Shown one piece after another: positions 32,404 through 41,539 of a stretch of 64,000 nucleotides of DNA. The DNA comes from Gammaproteobacteria bacterium. GTDB taxonomy: Bacteria; Pseudomonadota; Gammaproteobacteria; Steroidobacterales; Steroidobacteraceae. The stretch covers positions 35,941 to 99,940 of the forward strand of contig CANIOW010000011.1 in the NCBI GenBank assembly GCA_947469285.1, in the 5' to 3' direction. The notes under the pieces are model-generated. The model saw nothing but the letters and a program-made list of their open reading frames with translations. It searched no databases and was not told where the DNA came from. Every line of letters begins with the position of its first letter. Within the stretch, counting starts at the first letter, position 1. The translations under genes and the position numbers were made by a program.

Positions 32404-34701
32404 ATGCCTGTAGAAACTCCAATAGTCCCAGCCGCCGCGGAACCCACGGCGGATCAAGCGCAAGCCTTGTTGGCACTGGCCACGGCGCCGCTGGATCCCC
32501 ATGCGCAGCTGCTGAAGATGATGCTGCCGCGAGCGCGGCATCTGTGTATCTACTCTCCTGAGCTGGATCTGTTGTGGCAGGGCGAGGGGATGGAACCGAC
32601 CGAGATGCGCTCGGCAGCGCACACGGTATTGTCCGGCCCTCTTGGTCATGCGCTCAGTTTCGATGGTGCGGCGGAGCCGGCCAACGACGCGATGATCTAC
32701 ACTTTTTGTCTGCGTGAAGAAACCGGGCGCCCCTTGGCGGCCGTGTGCTTCTTCGTGCCGGGCACGCGCGAGGCGCGGCCGTTCTCGCTGGTACTGAGCT
32801 TGGTGCGCCCTGCGCTCGAAGTGCTGCAACGTGAATTGTTGTTGCGATCGGCGGTACAGCGTATGTCGAGTGAACGCCCCGGCGAAGCGCCAGAGAGCGA
32901 CGCCTTGGTGGAACTGGCCACTTTAGAAGGCCAGGTGGATGACCTCGCCGGCTTGGTCGAGGCCGCTTTACGGCCGCTGGGTGCGCATATCGGTGCGCTC
33001 GTGGTACCCGATAAAGGCTTGGCGCTGCTGCGCACCGCCCGTGTCGCCGAAGGCGAAGAAATTACCGGATCGCCAGACGCGCCGCGCTTGGTCAGTGCCT
33101 TGCACCGTCACTTATTGAACTACGCACGCATGAACCAGCAGGCGCTGGTGGGCTCGACGCGTGCGGACGACCCAGGCGGGTCGCATCGCGTGCTCAGCTT
33201 GCCGATCCGCCGTCGTGGTCAGCGGGTGGTGGGTTTCTTGGCGTTCTTCGCCTTGCCCGGAGCTCCGGCCTTTGGTGTGCGCGCCTTGCGCGTTGGCGAA
33301 TGGGTGGCACGGCGGGTTTGCGAATTGCTGGATCAGCGCTATGACGCTAACACTGGGTTGCCGCTGCGCGTTGAATTTGAACGTCAGGCAGAACTGGTCT
33401 GCTCGGCGGTTGGCGTACACCAGTTGCTGTTCGTGGACGTCGATCACCTGCAAGCCATCAACGAAGCCTTTGGCCTGCATGTCGGTGACGAGGTCTTGCT
33501 CCGCGTTGCCGAAGTGGCGCGACGCCGCACACCGCGTAGCGGTGTCTGCGCACGCCTAGATGGCGATCGCATGGTCATCTGCTTGCCGCTCACTACGGCG
33601 GCGGCCGCAGAAACAGCGGCACAAGAGCTCTGTGCCTCAGTGGCGGAACTGAGCTATGTGCGTGGCGAGGGCAAAGTGAACATTGGTGTCAGCATCGGTG
33701 TCGCCAGTCTGACCATGCACGAAGGTAGCAGTGGTGGCTGGCATGAGGGACTGGCGCGCGCGCTGGCTTTCGCCGAAGCAGCCTGCCGTCAGGCCAAGGC
33801 TGCAGGCTGCGGTCGCTTTCACCGTTGGCTGGAAACCACACCGCCTATCGCCATGCACGCGGTAGCGGCGATCGACGCGCCCATTCTCGAACGCTTGCGG
33901 CGCGTAATTGCCAGTGAGTCACCAACCTTTCTCGCGCAGTCGTTGTTGCCCTTACAAGGCTATGGTGACCCGCGCTTCGAATTGCTGCTGCGCCTGCCCA
34001 TGGGGGAAGGCGAATTGCTGGTGCCAGACAAATTCCTACCGCTGGCCGCGCGCGCTGGTTTGTTACCAGCGGTGGACCGCTGGGTCATCCGAAATGTAAT
34101 CAAGCTGCTAGCGGGCCAGTCGGAAGTCATGCACCGCCGCGTGGCGCGCTTCTCTGTGAATCTCTCGGCGGCCACCCTCGCCACTCCGACGGCGGCCGGT
34201 GCCTTGTTGGAAGATCTGGAAGAGCTGCTGGTGTCCACCGGGCTACCGCCCGACGTCCTGGTGTTCGACATCCCGATCAGCGAACTCGCGCCCGGCTCCT
34301 CGGCTTGGACGGCGGCACTGCCAACTCTGCAGCGCCTGCGCATGCTCGGTTGTGGAGTGGCGCTAGACAACTGCACTGGAGCGGACGCGGAAGCGCTCGG
34401 CACACATGCGCTGCCGCTGACGGAACTGAAGCTGGATGGTAACCGTGTGCGCGCCATGTTGGATGATGCACACATGGACAGTGACGTCCGTGCCGCCCTG
34501 CAGTGGGCAGCTTCGCGGGGACTGGACACGGTGGCCAAGTGTGTTGAGACCGAAGCCTTGCGCCTACGGGTGCAGGAGCTTGGTTGCGTCTACGGACAGG
34601 GCTTCGAGATGGGGCGGCCGCTGCCGCTGGCCCATGTACTGGAAGACTTGTCGATGTACGACATGCTTGCCACAGTCCCAGACGTTGCCCTCGACGCCTG
34701 A
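32404..34701 (+). CDS. Degenerate GGDEF-EAL protein with N-terminal GAF-like region
   Basis: 765 aa, apparently cytoplasmic. Residues about 1-300 look like a GAF-type sensor with a region of unknown family; about 320-460 is a GGDEF fold whose signature reads RLDGDRMV instead of GGDEF; about 490-755 is an EAL fold in which EAL reads LLLRL, DDFGTG reads DNCTGAD and the metal-binding Glu of ExTE is Asp-Ile-Pro-Ile. The protein thus has neither cyclase nor phosphodiesterase catalytic residues. Likely a c-di-GMP effector or protein-interaction scaffold (inference). ATG 32404 follows AAGGA by 10 bases; an upstream in-frame ATG (32371) has no Shine-Dalgarno. Confidence 0.78.
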   Translation: MPVETPIVPAAAEPTADQAQALLALATAPLDPHAQLLKMMLPRARHLCIYSPELDLLWQGEGMEPTEMRSAAHTVLSGPLGHALSFDGAAEPANDAMIYTFCLREETGRPLAAVCFFVPGTREARPFSLVLSLVRPALEVLQRELLLRSAVQRMSSERPGEAPESDALVELATLEGQVDDLAGLVEAALRPLGAHIGALVVPDKGLALLRTARVAEGEEITGSPDAPRLVSALHRHLLNYARMNQQALVGSTRADDPGGSHRVLSLPIRRRGQRVVGFLAFFALPGAPAFGVRALRVGEWVARRVCELLDQRYDANTGLPLRVEFERQAELVCSAVGVHQLLFVDVDHLQAINEAFGLHVGDEVLLRVAEVARRRTPRSGVCARLDGDRMVICLPLTTAAAAETAAQELCASVAELSYVRGEGKVNIGVSIGVASLTMHEGSSGGWHEGLARALAFAEAACRQAKAAGCGRFHRWLETTPPIAMHAVAAIDAPILERLRRVIASESPTFLAQSLLPLQGYGDPRFELLLRLPMGEGELLVPDKFLPLAARAGLLPAVDRWVIRNVIKLLAGQSEVMHRRVARFSVNLSAATLATPTAAGALLEDLEELLVSTGLPPDVLVFDIPISELAPGSSAWTAALPTLQRLRMLGCGVALDNCTGADAEALGTHALPLTELKLDGNRVRAMLDDAHMDSDVRAALQWAASRGLDTVAKCVETEALRLRVQELGCVYGQGFEMGRPLPLAHVLEDLSMYDMLATVPDVALDA

Positions 34702-34722
34702 GGTAACGTTACTGGTGGTTAT

Positions 34723-35229
34723 ATGAGTCTGCGCGGCTATGCGGCGTTCATCGAACTGCCGGTGCCGCCGGAAGTCGTCTGGCAATGGTTCACTGAACCG
34801 TCATTGCTGTTGCGCTGGTATGCACAGTCCGTGCAAGTAGAACTGCGCGCAGGTGGAAGATTCACTGCGCGGTTTGTCAATGGCAGCTGCCGCAGTGCAT
34901 TGATCGATCAAGTTACGGTGGGACGTCGATTACGGCTGCTGCTGGACCCCGAGCCAACCTGGCCGGGTTCAGCGGTGCTCAGCGAAGACTGGTTGGTTGA
35001 CGCGCGCCCGGGCCGTGTCATCGCTCGGGTGCTCGGTGAAGGCGTGCCTGATGTTGCCGCCTGGCGCGCCGTGCAGCGACAACAACAAGCAGGCTGGACG
35101 GTCGCCCTCGCGCGCTTGCGCAGTGCCTTGCTGCTCGTGCCAGCCACTCCACGTGTCATCCCACCCGTCACCCCACCGGTTAACTCATCGGCAGGGTCGC
35201 GGCCCGTGGGTCACGGGCAGCTCAAGTGA
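34723..35229 (+). CDS. SRPBCC/AHSA1-like domain protein
   Basis: 168 aa. Similar to activator-of-Hsp90-ATPase-1-like SRPBCC proteins: the N-terminal strand FIELPVPPEVVWQWFTEP, then WYAQSVQVELRAGGRFTARF. Such domains form a hydrophobic cavity; function here is unknown. The C-terminal 35 residues are Pro/Val-rich and probably disordered. The 10-base palindrome GTAACGTTAC (34703-34712) lies just before the start. Its stop overlaps the next start (TGATG). Confidence 0.68.
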   Translation: MSLRGYAAFIELPVPPEVVWQWFTEPSLLLRWYAQSVQVELRAGGRFTARFVNGSCRSALIDQVTVGRRLRLLLDPEPTWPGSAVLSEDWLVDARPGRVIARVLGEGVPDVAAWRAVQRQQQAGWTVALARLRSALLLVPATPRVIPPVTPPVNSSAGSRPVGHGQLK

Positions 35230-36647
35230 TGCCTGCGCCGGCCGGCAAGATGGCCTGGCGAGACGCCGCGCGTTTATGGGCGGAACGCTGGTGTCTCTGC
35301 TGGCTGGGGGCCTGGTTGCTCAGCCCTGTGGTGGCCCTGGCGGCGACCCAATCCGCTAGCCCCTTGTTGGCGCTGGTGGGGGGAACCGTGTGGACGGGCA
35401 CCGCGGCACCGCCGATCACGGATGGGGTGGTACTGATCGACGCTGACCGGATTGTGGCGGTCGGTCCCGCCGCCACCACCCCGGTGCCGGCTGAAGCGGT
35501 GGTGGTCAGCACCGAAGGCATGACAGTACTCCCGGGGCTCATGGATTTGGCGGTACAGAACTGGCGCCTGGGTCATGGGCAACCCGCGCTCGCCGACCCG
35601 CTGTTACGTCCGCTCGCGGAGCGGGTGATCATGCCGTGGACGCTGCTCGCTACCACGGCGGCGGGCATCACCACCGTGACCGAATGGGGCACACCGGCGG
35701 GTGTGGCCACCGAATTGCGCGAACGCGTGGCGGCCAGACGGCTGCCGGGGCCGCGAGTCCGCGTGGCCGGGCCAGTGCTGGAACGCCAGACACGTAGCAT
35801 GGGCGATGCCGCTTGGCGGTGGCCGGTACACTCTTTGATAGATGCCCGCGACAAGGTGCGGCGTTTGCTGCGACTGGGCGTGGACCAAGTGCTGATTGCC
35901 GCGCCGGAAGAATGGCCAGCTGACGAATTGGCCGTGGTGGTGTCGGAAGCGCGGGCCGCGCAACGCCCTGTCTGGGCAGAAGTGCGCCGGTCCGCGGGTA
36001 TTGTGTTGGCGCTCGAAGCGGGCGTGGACGGTCTGCTCGGACTGGGTCTGGATACCGCCCCTGAGTGGCCGCCCGAGGTATTGCTGGCGGTGCATGCGCG
36101 GGCCGTGGCGGGGCATCCGGTGGCATGGGCGGTCCAGCTGGCACCGCTGGTCGTTGACGTTCGCTGGCGCCAAAATGCCGAAGCCTTGGATGATCCGCAG
36201 CTCTACGCAGGTTTGCCCTTGCTGCTGGCGCAGGATTTGCGCGCCTCTTGGAAACCCTATGCGCAGGTGCCAGCGATGGAGTTTGCTGCCTTGCGTCTGC
36301 AGGTGGCTGGCGCGCGCGTGCGGGCTTTGCGCGCTGCCGGTGCGCGGATTGTGCTCGCCAGTGGCGCTGGGAAACCCGGACTGCCGCAGTGGCTGGCCTT
36401 GCAGGTAGAGGCCGCGGCGCTGGTGCGGGAAGCGGGCTTCAGTCCGGACGAGGTGTTGCGCGCCGCGACGGTTGATGCGGCGTGGGCCAGCGGTCTGCCC
36501 GAGGCTTGGCTGGCCAAGCCAGTGGTGGGCCAGCTGGTGGTGGGCGCTGCGGCGGATGTGATTGCGGTTCGCGGAGCCGTGCTGGAGGATATTGGGCGGT
36601 TGCGGGAGGTGGCGGTGGTGGTAGTGGCCGGGAGGAGAATGAAATGA
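35229..36647 (+). CDS. Amidohydrolase-superfamily protein lacking metal ligands
   Basis: 472 aa. A hydrophobic stretch at about 20-40 is a signal peptide or anchor. The composite-barrel strand pattern of imidazolonepropionase/prolidase-type amidohydrolases is clear at both ends (ALVGGTVWTGT; DADRIVAVGP; VLPGLMDL; C-terminal GQLVVGAAADVIAVRG). The metal site is not: the HxH after PGLMDL is absent (LAVQNW), the Lys strand reads VDQVLIAAPE, the fifth-strand His is replaced in RPVWAEV, the sixth strand reads GLLGLG instead of an EHG type, and the eighth-strand Asp is Gly (LASGAGKPG). It is probably a non-catalytic homologue. Start ATG 35229; GTG 35226 is an alternative. Coupled to both neighbours. 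Confidence 0.75.
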   Translation: MPAPAGKMAWRDAARLWAERWCLCWLGAWLLSPVVALAATQSASPLLALVGGTVWTGTAAPPITDGVVLIDADRIVAVGPAATTPVPAEAVVVSTEGMTVLPGLMDLAVQNWRLGHGQPALADPLLRPLAERVIMPWTLLATTAAGITTVTEWGTPAGVATELRERVAARRLPGPRVRVAGPVLERQTRSMGDAAWRWPVHSLIDARDKVRRLLRLGVDQVLIAAPEEWPADELAVVVSEARAAQRPVWAEVRRSAGIVLALEAGVDGLLGLGLDTAPEWPPEVLLAVHARAVAGHPVAWAVQLAPLVVDVRWRQNAEALDDPQLYAGLPLLLAQDLRASWKPYAQVPAMEFAALRLQVAGARVRALRAAGARIVLASGAGKPGLPQWLALQVEAAALVREAGFSPDEVLRAATVDAAWASGLPEAWLAKPVVGQLVVGAAADVIAVRGAVLEDIGRLREVAVVVVAGRRMK

Positions 36648-37030
36648 CGGCGTTCGTATTAAGGGCGGTCTTTGCGGCCCTTGGCTTGTGGTTGGCCACC
36701 CAATGGGTGCATGGCATCCGTGTTGACAGTTCGGCTACCTTGCTCATGGCGGGGCTGCTGCTGGGAGTCGTGAATGCCACGGTGCGTCCGTTATTGATGC
36801 TGCTGACGCTGCCGCTGGCCTTGGTCACGCTAGGTTTTTTTCTGTTAGTCATTAATGCGTGGATGGTGGCGTTGGTAGCCTGGATGCTGGATGGCATGAG
36901 CGTGACCGGCTTCTGGCCCGCCTTGTGGACTTCGCTGCTCATCAGCTTGGCCAGTACGCTGGGCGCGGCCTTGTTTGGTCAGCCTGGGGGAGTGAACGTG
37001 CAGGTGCGGCGTGGCCCCCCGCGCGACTAG
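36644..37030 (+). CDS. Small 4-TM phage-holin-family (YvlD-like) membrane protein
   Basis: 128 aa with four hydrophobic helices and the GVVNATVRPLL segment typical of the phage-holin-4/YvlD family of bacterial membrane proteins of unknown function. ATG 36644 overlaps the amidohydrolase stop (ATGA) and has GGAGGAGA upstream. It overlaps the convergent EamA gene by 4 bases at its 3' end. Confidence 0.82.
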   Translation: MTAFVLRAVFAALGLWLATQWVHGIRVDSSATLLMAGLLLGVVNATVRPLLMLLTLPLALVTLGFFLLVINAWMVALVAWMLDGMSVTGFWPALWTSLLISLASTLGAALFGQPGGVNVQVRRGPPRD

Positions 37031-37953
37031 GCTGGGTTGCGGGATTTGGTTGAGTGGGCCGGCAGGTTAATCACCGCAACGCTTGCCAGAATGACAATGC
37101 CGCCGATCCATTGCGCTGGCGCCAAGGCTTCATTGAGCAGCCACCAACCCATGAGCGTGGCCACTAGCGGGTTGACGTAAGCATAGGTGCTCAATTGCGC
37201 CGGCGAGACACGCGTCATGAGGTAAGTGAAGGCGCTGTAGCCAATACACGAACTGCAGATGGTCAGAAAACCCAGCGAAGCCACGCCGGTGGCCGTCCAG
37301 TGGAAATGGGGTGACTCGCCCGCCAGCAGTCCGATCGGCAGCAACACCAGCCCACCGCAGCCCAGTTGCAGGGCGTTGAACATGAGCGGGTTCGTGCGTG
37401 GACGCGTGTTGCGGAAATAGGCGGTGGCCAGCGCCCACGAGACACAAGCCAGCAATACCACCAGCATCCACAGCATCGGCGATTCATGTTCGTCGCCGCG
37501 TGGCAGCAACAACATGGCCACGCCTCCGAAACCGAGCGCAATGCTTCCCCAGGCGCGTTTGCCTAGGCGGGTGCCATGGAGGCCGAAAGCGCCGAACAGC
37601 ACGATCCAGAAGGCGGCACTGGCATTGAGCAAGGCCAGTTCGTTGCTCGCCACATGTTTGGCCGCAAGCACATTGAGTGTGGTGCTTTGGACAATGGCCA
37701 GCACCGCCATGACCACTACATGGCGCCATTGCAGCCAATCTTTGGGCCAGGTGTGACCTTGCCAGCTGCCGATGACCAGCAGGATGAACCCGGCGCTGGC
37801 GCAGCGAAAAGACACCGACAGGATGGGCGGTAGTTCGCCGACCATGATCTTGGTGGCGACGAAACTGGAGCCCCAGAGAAACCACACGGCGGCGAAGGCA
37901 GCAATCAGCCGCAGGCGATCGCTGGGCTTGGACGTGGCGGAGGGAGTGCTCAC
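37027..37953 (-). CDS. EamA-family (DMT) permease
   Basis: 308 aa with ten predicted membrane helices in two EamA repeats (about 15-140 and 155-290); typical features are FLWGSSFVATK at TM1 and the second-repeat segment TYAYVNPLVATLMGWWLLNE. Drug/metabolite transporters of this type export amino acids or other small molecules; the substrate is unknown. I use GTG 37953; a TTG at 37992 is possible. It is transcribed behind the OPT gene (52-base gap). Confidence 0.85.
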   Translation of the reverse strand: MSTPSATSKPSDRLRLIAAFAAVWFLWGSSFVATKIMVGELPPILSVSFRCASAGFILLVIGSWQGHTWPKDWLQWRHVVVMAVLAIVQSTTLNVLAAKHVASNELALLNASAAFWIVLFGAFGLHGTRLGKRAWGSIALGFGGVAMLLLPRGDEHESPMLWMLVVLLACVSWALATAYFRNTRPRTNPLMFNALQLGCGGLVLLPIGLLAGESPHFHWTATGVASLGFLTICSSCIGYSAFTYLMTRVSPAQLSTYAYVNPLVATLMGWWLLNEALAPAQWIGGIVILASVAVINLPAHSTKSRNPA

Positions 37954-38005
37954 GGGGTGAGTATAACGAGTGCGGCGTGCCGGCCCGAGCAAGGATTTTT
38001 GCCGA

Positions 38006-39967
38006 TCAGTCAGTGGGAGCCGCGCGTGTCGCCACGCGGTACAGCCACCCGCCGAGGGTAGCCAGCACGGCCAGTCCCAGCCACTGGCCCAGTGGCGCGC
38101 CGGGCTGCCAGGCGGCCGGCACCGCTAACGCGTCTGGGTTGCTGGTGTAGGCAATGGGGATGGCCATGAGGATACCGATGAGGGCCTCGCCGGTAATGAG
38201 GCCGGCGGCGAACAGCATGCCATTGCGTTGCAGCGTTTCGTTGTCCCCGTCCGGGTGACGCTGGGCATGCCACCGCGTGGCGATCTCGGTGATCAGGCCG
38301 CCCGCCAAGATGGGTAGGGAGACATCGAGTGGCAGGTAGACGCCCACCGCCACCGCGAGCACCGGCGCACTCCAGCGCGAGCCGCGCCGCTTCAGCCACA
38401 GATCAAACGCGATGATACTGGCGCCCACCACCACGCCGAGTCCGATCATGTCCCAGGGCAGATGGCCGCCGAACATGCCTTCCGCCACGCTTTTCACCAG
38501 CGTGGCTTGCGGCGCTGAGAGCGCGCGGACCCCCGCTCGCACCGGCTCTCCAATGCCATAGGCGTCTTGCAGTAAGTTGAGTACTGGCGCCATCACCGCG
38601 GCGCTTGCCAGGACGCCAACGCCGAGCATGACCTGCTGTCGCCACGGGGTGGCGCCGAGCAGTTGGCCCGCTTTCAGGTCCTGCAGGTTGTCGCCGGCGA
38701 CGGCTGCCGCATTGCACACCACCGCACCGATGAACACCACGGCCACCGCGCCGCGACTGAGGTCGTCTCCCAGCAAGGCCAGTAGCACCAGCGAGGCAAA
38801 CAGGATGGTGGAGATGGTGATGCCGGACACCGGGTTGTTGGACGAGCCGACGAGGCCGGCCATATATCCGCTGACGGAGCTGAACAGGAACCCGGCCACG
38901 ACCATGATGATGGCCATGGCCAATGCGATGCCCAGGGTGCCCACCACAAAATAGTAAAGGACGAACAGCGGCAGCACGAACAGAGCAATGCAGGCCATGA
39001 CGAGCGGCATGGGAATATCTTGCTCGGTATGCAGTACGGGACCGCTCGCTATGTTGTTACGCGACAGGCCGCTGCGGATGCCCGTGGCCAGCGAGGTGCG
39101 CAGCGACCATAGCGCCCACAGCCCACCAATGACCATGCAGCCCACGCCGATATAGCGGATGCGTAGCTTCCAGAGCGTAAACGCCACGGCTTCTGGATCT
39201 GTCAGACCTGCGAGGGCAGCGATGATCTGTGGGTCGTGGGTAGCAAAGAAGACGTTGTAGATGGGGATGGCGATCCACCAGCTGAACGCGCCGCCGGCGG
39301 CCACGAGGATACCGACGTTCAGGCCCACGATATAACCGACGGCCAGCAAGGCGGGTGAGAAGCCATAGCCAAAAAAGGCGATGCCACGCTCGCCAACTGC
39401 GCGCGACAGGCTGAATACTTCCGGTGCGAGTCGCAGGCCGGAGGTGGCCAGTTTGAACAAGCCGCCGGCGGCGGCGGCCAGCCCGAGCCATTTCATGCCC
39501 TGCCCGCCGTCGGTGCCCAGGCGGGCACCGGCTTTGAGTACTTCGGCGGCCGCGACGCCTTCTGGGAACTGCAGTTTTTGTTCGAGGATGAGCGTTCGTC
39601 GTAGCGGCACACTGAACAGGACACCGAGCAGGCCACCCAAGCCCACGATGGAAAATGTCCACAGATAGTCAAAGTGTTGCCAATGGCCAAGCAGGATGAG
39701 TGCCGGCATGGTGAAGATGGCGCCGGCGGCGATGCTGCTGCCGGCGGAGGCGCCGGTAGCGACGATGTTGTTCTCCAGTACGTTTGGCGGGCCAAACAAA
39801 CGCAGCACCGCCATGGAAATGACAGCAGCGGGGATAGCGGTGGCGACGGTGAGACCGGCAAACAAACCGAGATAGGCGTTCGCGGCAGCCAGAATGACGG
39901 TGAGAAAGAGGGACAGAATGACGGCCTTCACCGTCAGCTGAGCCGGGGGGTGAGTGGCGTCATGCAT
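38006..39967 (-). CDS. OPT-family oligopeptide/metal-chelate transporter
   Basis: 653 aa polytopic protein with about 14-16 helices. Opening segment (NAYLGLFAGLTVATAIPAAVISM), EQKLQFPEGVAAAEVLKAG and the internal SGITISTILFASL pattern are typical of the bacterial OPT group. These are proton-coupled importers of short peptides or metal complexes; the substrate cannot be read. It starts 13 bases after the tatC stop and may be cotranscribed. Confidence 0.88.
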   Translation of the reverse strand: MHDATHPPAQLTVKAVILSLFLTVILAAANAYLGLFAGLTVATAIPAAVISMAVLRLFGPPNVLENNIVATGASAGSSIAAGAIFTMPALILLGHWQHFDYLWTFSIVGLGGLLGVLFSVPLRRTLILEQKLQFPEGVAAAEVLKAGARLGTDGGQGMKWLGLAAAAGGLFKLATSGLRLAPEVFSLSRAVGERGIAFFGYGFSPALLAVGYIVGLNVGILVAAGGAFSWWIAIPIYNVFFATHDPQIIAALAGLTDPEAVAFTLWKLRIRYIGVGCMVIGGLWALWSLRTSLATGIRSGLSRNNIASGPVLHTEQDIPMPLVMACIALFVLPLFVLYYFVVGTLGIALAMAIIMVVAGFLFSSVSGYMAGLVGSSNNPVSGITISTILFASLVLLALLGDDLSRGAVAVVFIGAVVCNAAAVAGDNLQDLKAGQLLGATPWRQQVMLGVGVLASAAVMAPVLNLLQDAYGIGEPVRAGVRALSAPQATLVKSVAEGMFGGHLPWDMIGLGVVVGASIIAFDLWLKRRGSRWSAPVLAVAVGVYLPLDVSLPILAGGLITEIATRWHAQRHPDGDNETLQRNGMLFAAGLITGEALIGILMAIPIAYTSNPDALAVPAAWQPGAPLGQWLGLAVLATLGGWLYRVATRAAPTD

Positions 39968-39980
39968 GGCGAGCGTTCCC

Positions 39981-40751
39981 TTAGCTGGTGGTGTCGTCCG
40001 TTGGCGTTTGACGTGACCGGCCCATCAGCCGCGACATTAGAATGCCAGCTTCATAGAGAATGTACATCGGCAGGGCCATCGCGCATTGCGAGACGGCGTC
40101 TGGCGGCGTGAGGATGGCTGCAATGATGAAGATACCGATGATGACATAGCCACGGTTCTCGGTCAGCTTCTCGTGTTTAACCATGCCGGTGTGCACCAGT
40201 AGCACCACCGCCACGGGAATCTCGAAGGCAGCGCCAAAGCACAAAAACAGCACGAGCACGAAATCCAAGTATTCCGTGATATCCGTCATCATCGTCACGC
40301 CCTTCGGTGAGGCGGTCGCAAAGAACTGGAACATGAGCGGGAAGACGACGAAGTAGGCGAAGGCGACACCGGCGTAGAACAGCACCACGCTCGACAGTAG
40401 TAGCGGCATGGCGAAGCGACGTTCGTTCTTGTACAGCCCAGGGGCGACAAAGGCCCACACCTGGTAGATGACCACCGGCATGGACAAGAACAGCGCCACA
40501 TAGAGCGACAGTTTGAAGGGCGCCATGAACGGCGACACCACGCTGGTAGCGATGAGATGGCTGCCCGCAGGCAACTGGCTGATGAGCGGTTGCGCCACCA
40601 GCGTGAAGAGCTCGTTCGAGAAATAGATGCAGGGCACCGCGAACAGCACCACCACATAGAGCGCCCGGACGAGGCGGTCGCGCAGTTCCAGCAAGTGCGA
40701 GATCAGCGAGCCTTCCACCAGTGTCGAAAGATTAGGTGACGGGTCGGTCAT
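39981..40751 (-). CDS. tatC: Twin-arginine translocase subunit TatC
   Basis: 256 aa, six membrane helices. Recognition-site features: HLLELRDRLVRAL near the N-terminus and the periplasmic/TM segments FVAPGLYKNERR and FEIPVAVVLLV. TatC binds the twin-arginine signal and recruits TatA. It overlaps tatB by 20 bases. The nearby TRAP binding protein (42079) carries an RR signal, so it could be a Tat client. Confidence 0.95.
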   Translation of the reverse strand: MTDPSPNLSTLVEGSLISHLLELRDRLVRALYVVVLFAVPCIYFSNELFTLVAQPLISQLPAGSHLIATSVVSPFMAPFKLSLYVALFLSMPVVIYQVWAFVAPGLYKNERRFAMPLLLSSVVLFYAGVAFAYFVVFPLMFQFFATASPKGVTMMTDITEYLDFVLVLFLCFGAAFEIPVAVVLLVHTGMVKHEKLTENRGYVIIGIFIIAAILTPPDAVSQCAMALPMYILYEAGILMSRLMGRSRQTPTDDTTS

Positions 40752-41163
40752 GGTCGGTGGTTGCCGTGGTCTCTGGGGCGAGGTCTGGCTCGAGGCCTGA
40801 CGCGAGATGGGGTGGTGTGGCGGGCTCCAGCGAAGCGCTCACGTCTGCTGGGTCGGCGGCAGGGGCGGGTGTCGTGGTGGCGGCGTCGATGGCGGCAGGA
40901 TAAGGCCGAGGCAGGCTGGCATCGGCGATGTCGGGGATGAGCGGTGCATTGCGTAGGGCATGCTCGCGGCGTTTGTCTTCTAGCGTCCATTCCGCCATGC
41001 GCGATTCTTGGTCGAGCTGGTCGGTGAGCTGGCGGGCCATCTGTCGGGCACGGCCCATCCAGCGTCCGACATCGCGTGCCAGTTTCGGCAGCTTGTCAGG
41101 ACCGAGTACTAGCAGTGCGATCACCAAGATCAGCACCAGTTCGCTGAAGCCCACTTCAAACAT
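40732..41163 (-). CDS. tatB: Twin-arginine translocase subunit TatB
   Basis: 143 aa. One N-terminal membrane helix (FEVGFSELVLILVIALLVLG) followed by the TatB-typical Gly-Pro (GPDKLPKLARDVGRW), an amphipathic helix and a long Ala/Pro/Thr-rich acidic tail. It pairs with TatC as the signal-peptide receptor. Starts 27 bases after the tatA stop. Confidence 0.94.
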   Translation of the reverse strand: MFEVGFSELVLILVIALLVLGPDKLPKLARDVGRWMGRARQMARQLTDQLDQESRMAEWTLEDKRREHALRNAPLIPDIADASLPRPYPAAIDAATTTPAPAADPADVSASLEPATPPHLASGLEPDLAPETTATTDHDRPVT

Positions 41164-41190
41164 GCCGTCTTGCTCCGCGCCAGGCCTGCA

Positions 41191-41418
41191 TTAGGCCTTG
41201 CGGTTGTCTTCAGCGGGTTTTTCCGTCACGGCAGGTGTGGACTTGTCGCCAGCGGCAGCCTTGTCATCCGCGGTCTTGTCGGCGTCTTCGGACATGCCTT
41301 GTTTGAAGCCTTTGACGGCCGCGCCGAGGTCAGTGCCGATGGTGCGCAGCTTCTTGGCGCCGAACACCAGCAGAGCAATGGCGAGGATGACCAGAAGTTC
41401 ACGAAAACCGATACCCAT
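41191..41418 (-). CDS. tatA: Twin-arginine translocase subunit TatA
   Basis: 75 aa. Start ATG 41418 gives the classical N-terminus [20 protein letters not shown] with the TatA-specific Phe-Gly before the amphipathic helix ([21 protein letters not shown]), then an acidic tail. TatA forms the protein-conducting assembly. First gene of tatABC. Between it and dtd lie 121 bases that hold a small CCACG-CTGT-CGTGG hairpin (41489-41502). Confidence 0.95.
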   Translation of the reverse strand: MGIGFRELLVILAIALLVFGAKKLRTIGTDLGAAVKGFKQGMSEDADKTADDKAAAGDKSTPAVTEKPAEDNRKA

Positions 41419-41539
41419 GAGCGTGCTCCATAGCAATGTCGGCACTGTGCCGGTAAGGGAGGGATATTACTGCAAACCCGCGCGATGCCCACGCTGTCGT
41501 GGCCGTTACGTGACGTAGGTCTTGAGTGCAGGAATCATT

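Noticed and set aside
41489..41502. CCACG-CTGT-CGTGG hairpin as a terminator of dtd
   Set aside because: The stem is only 5 bp with no T run; too weak to call.
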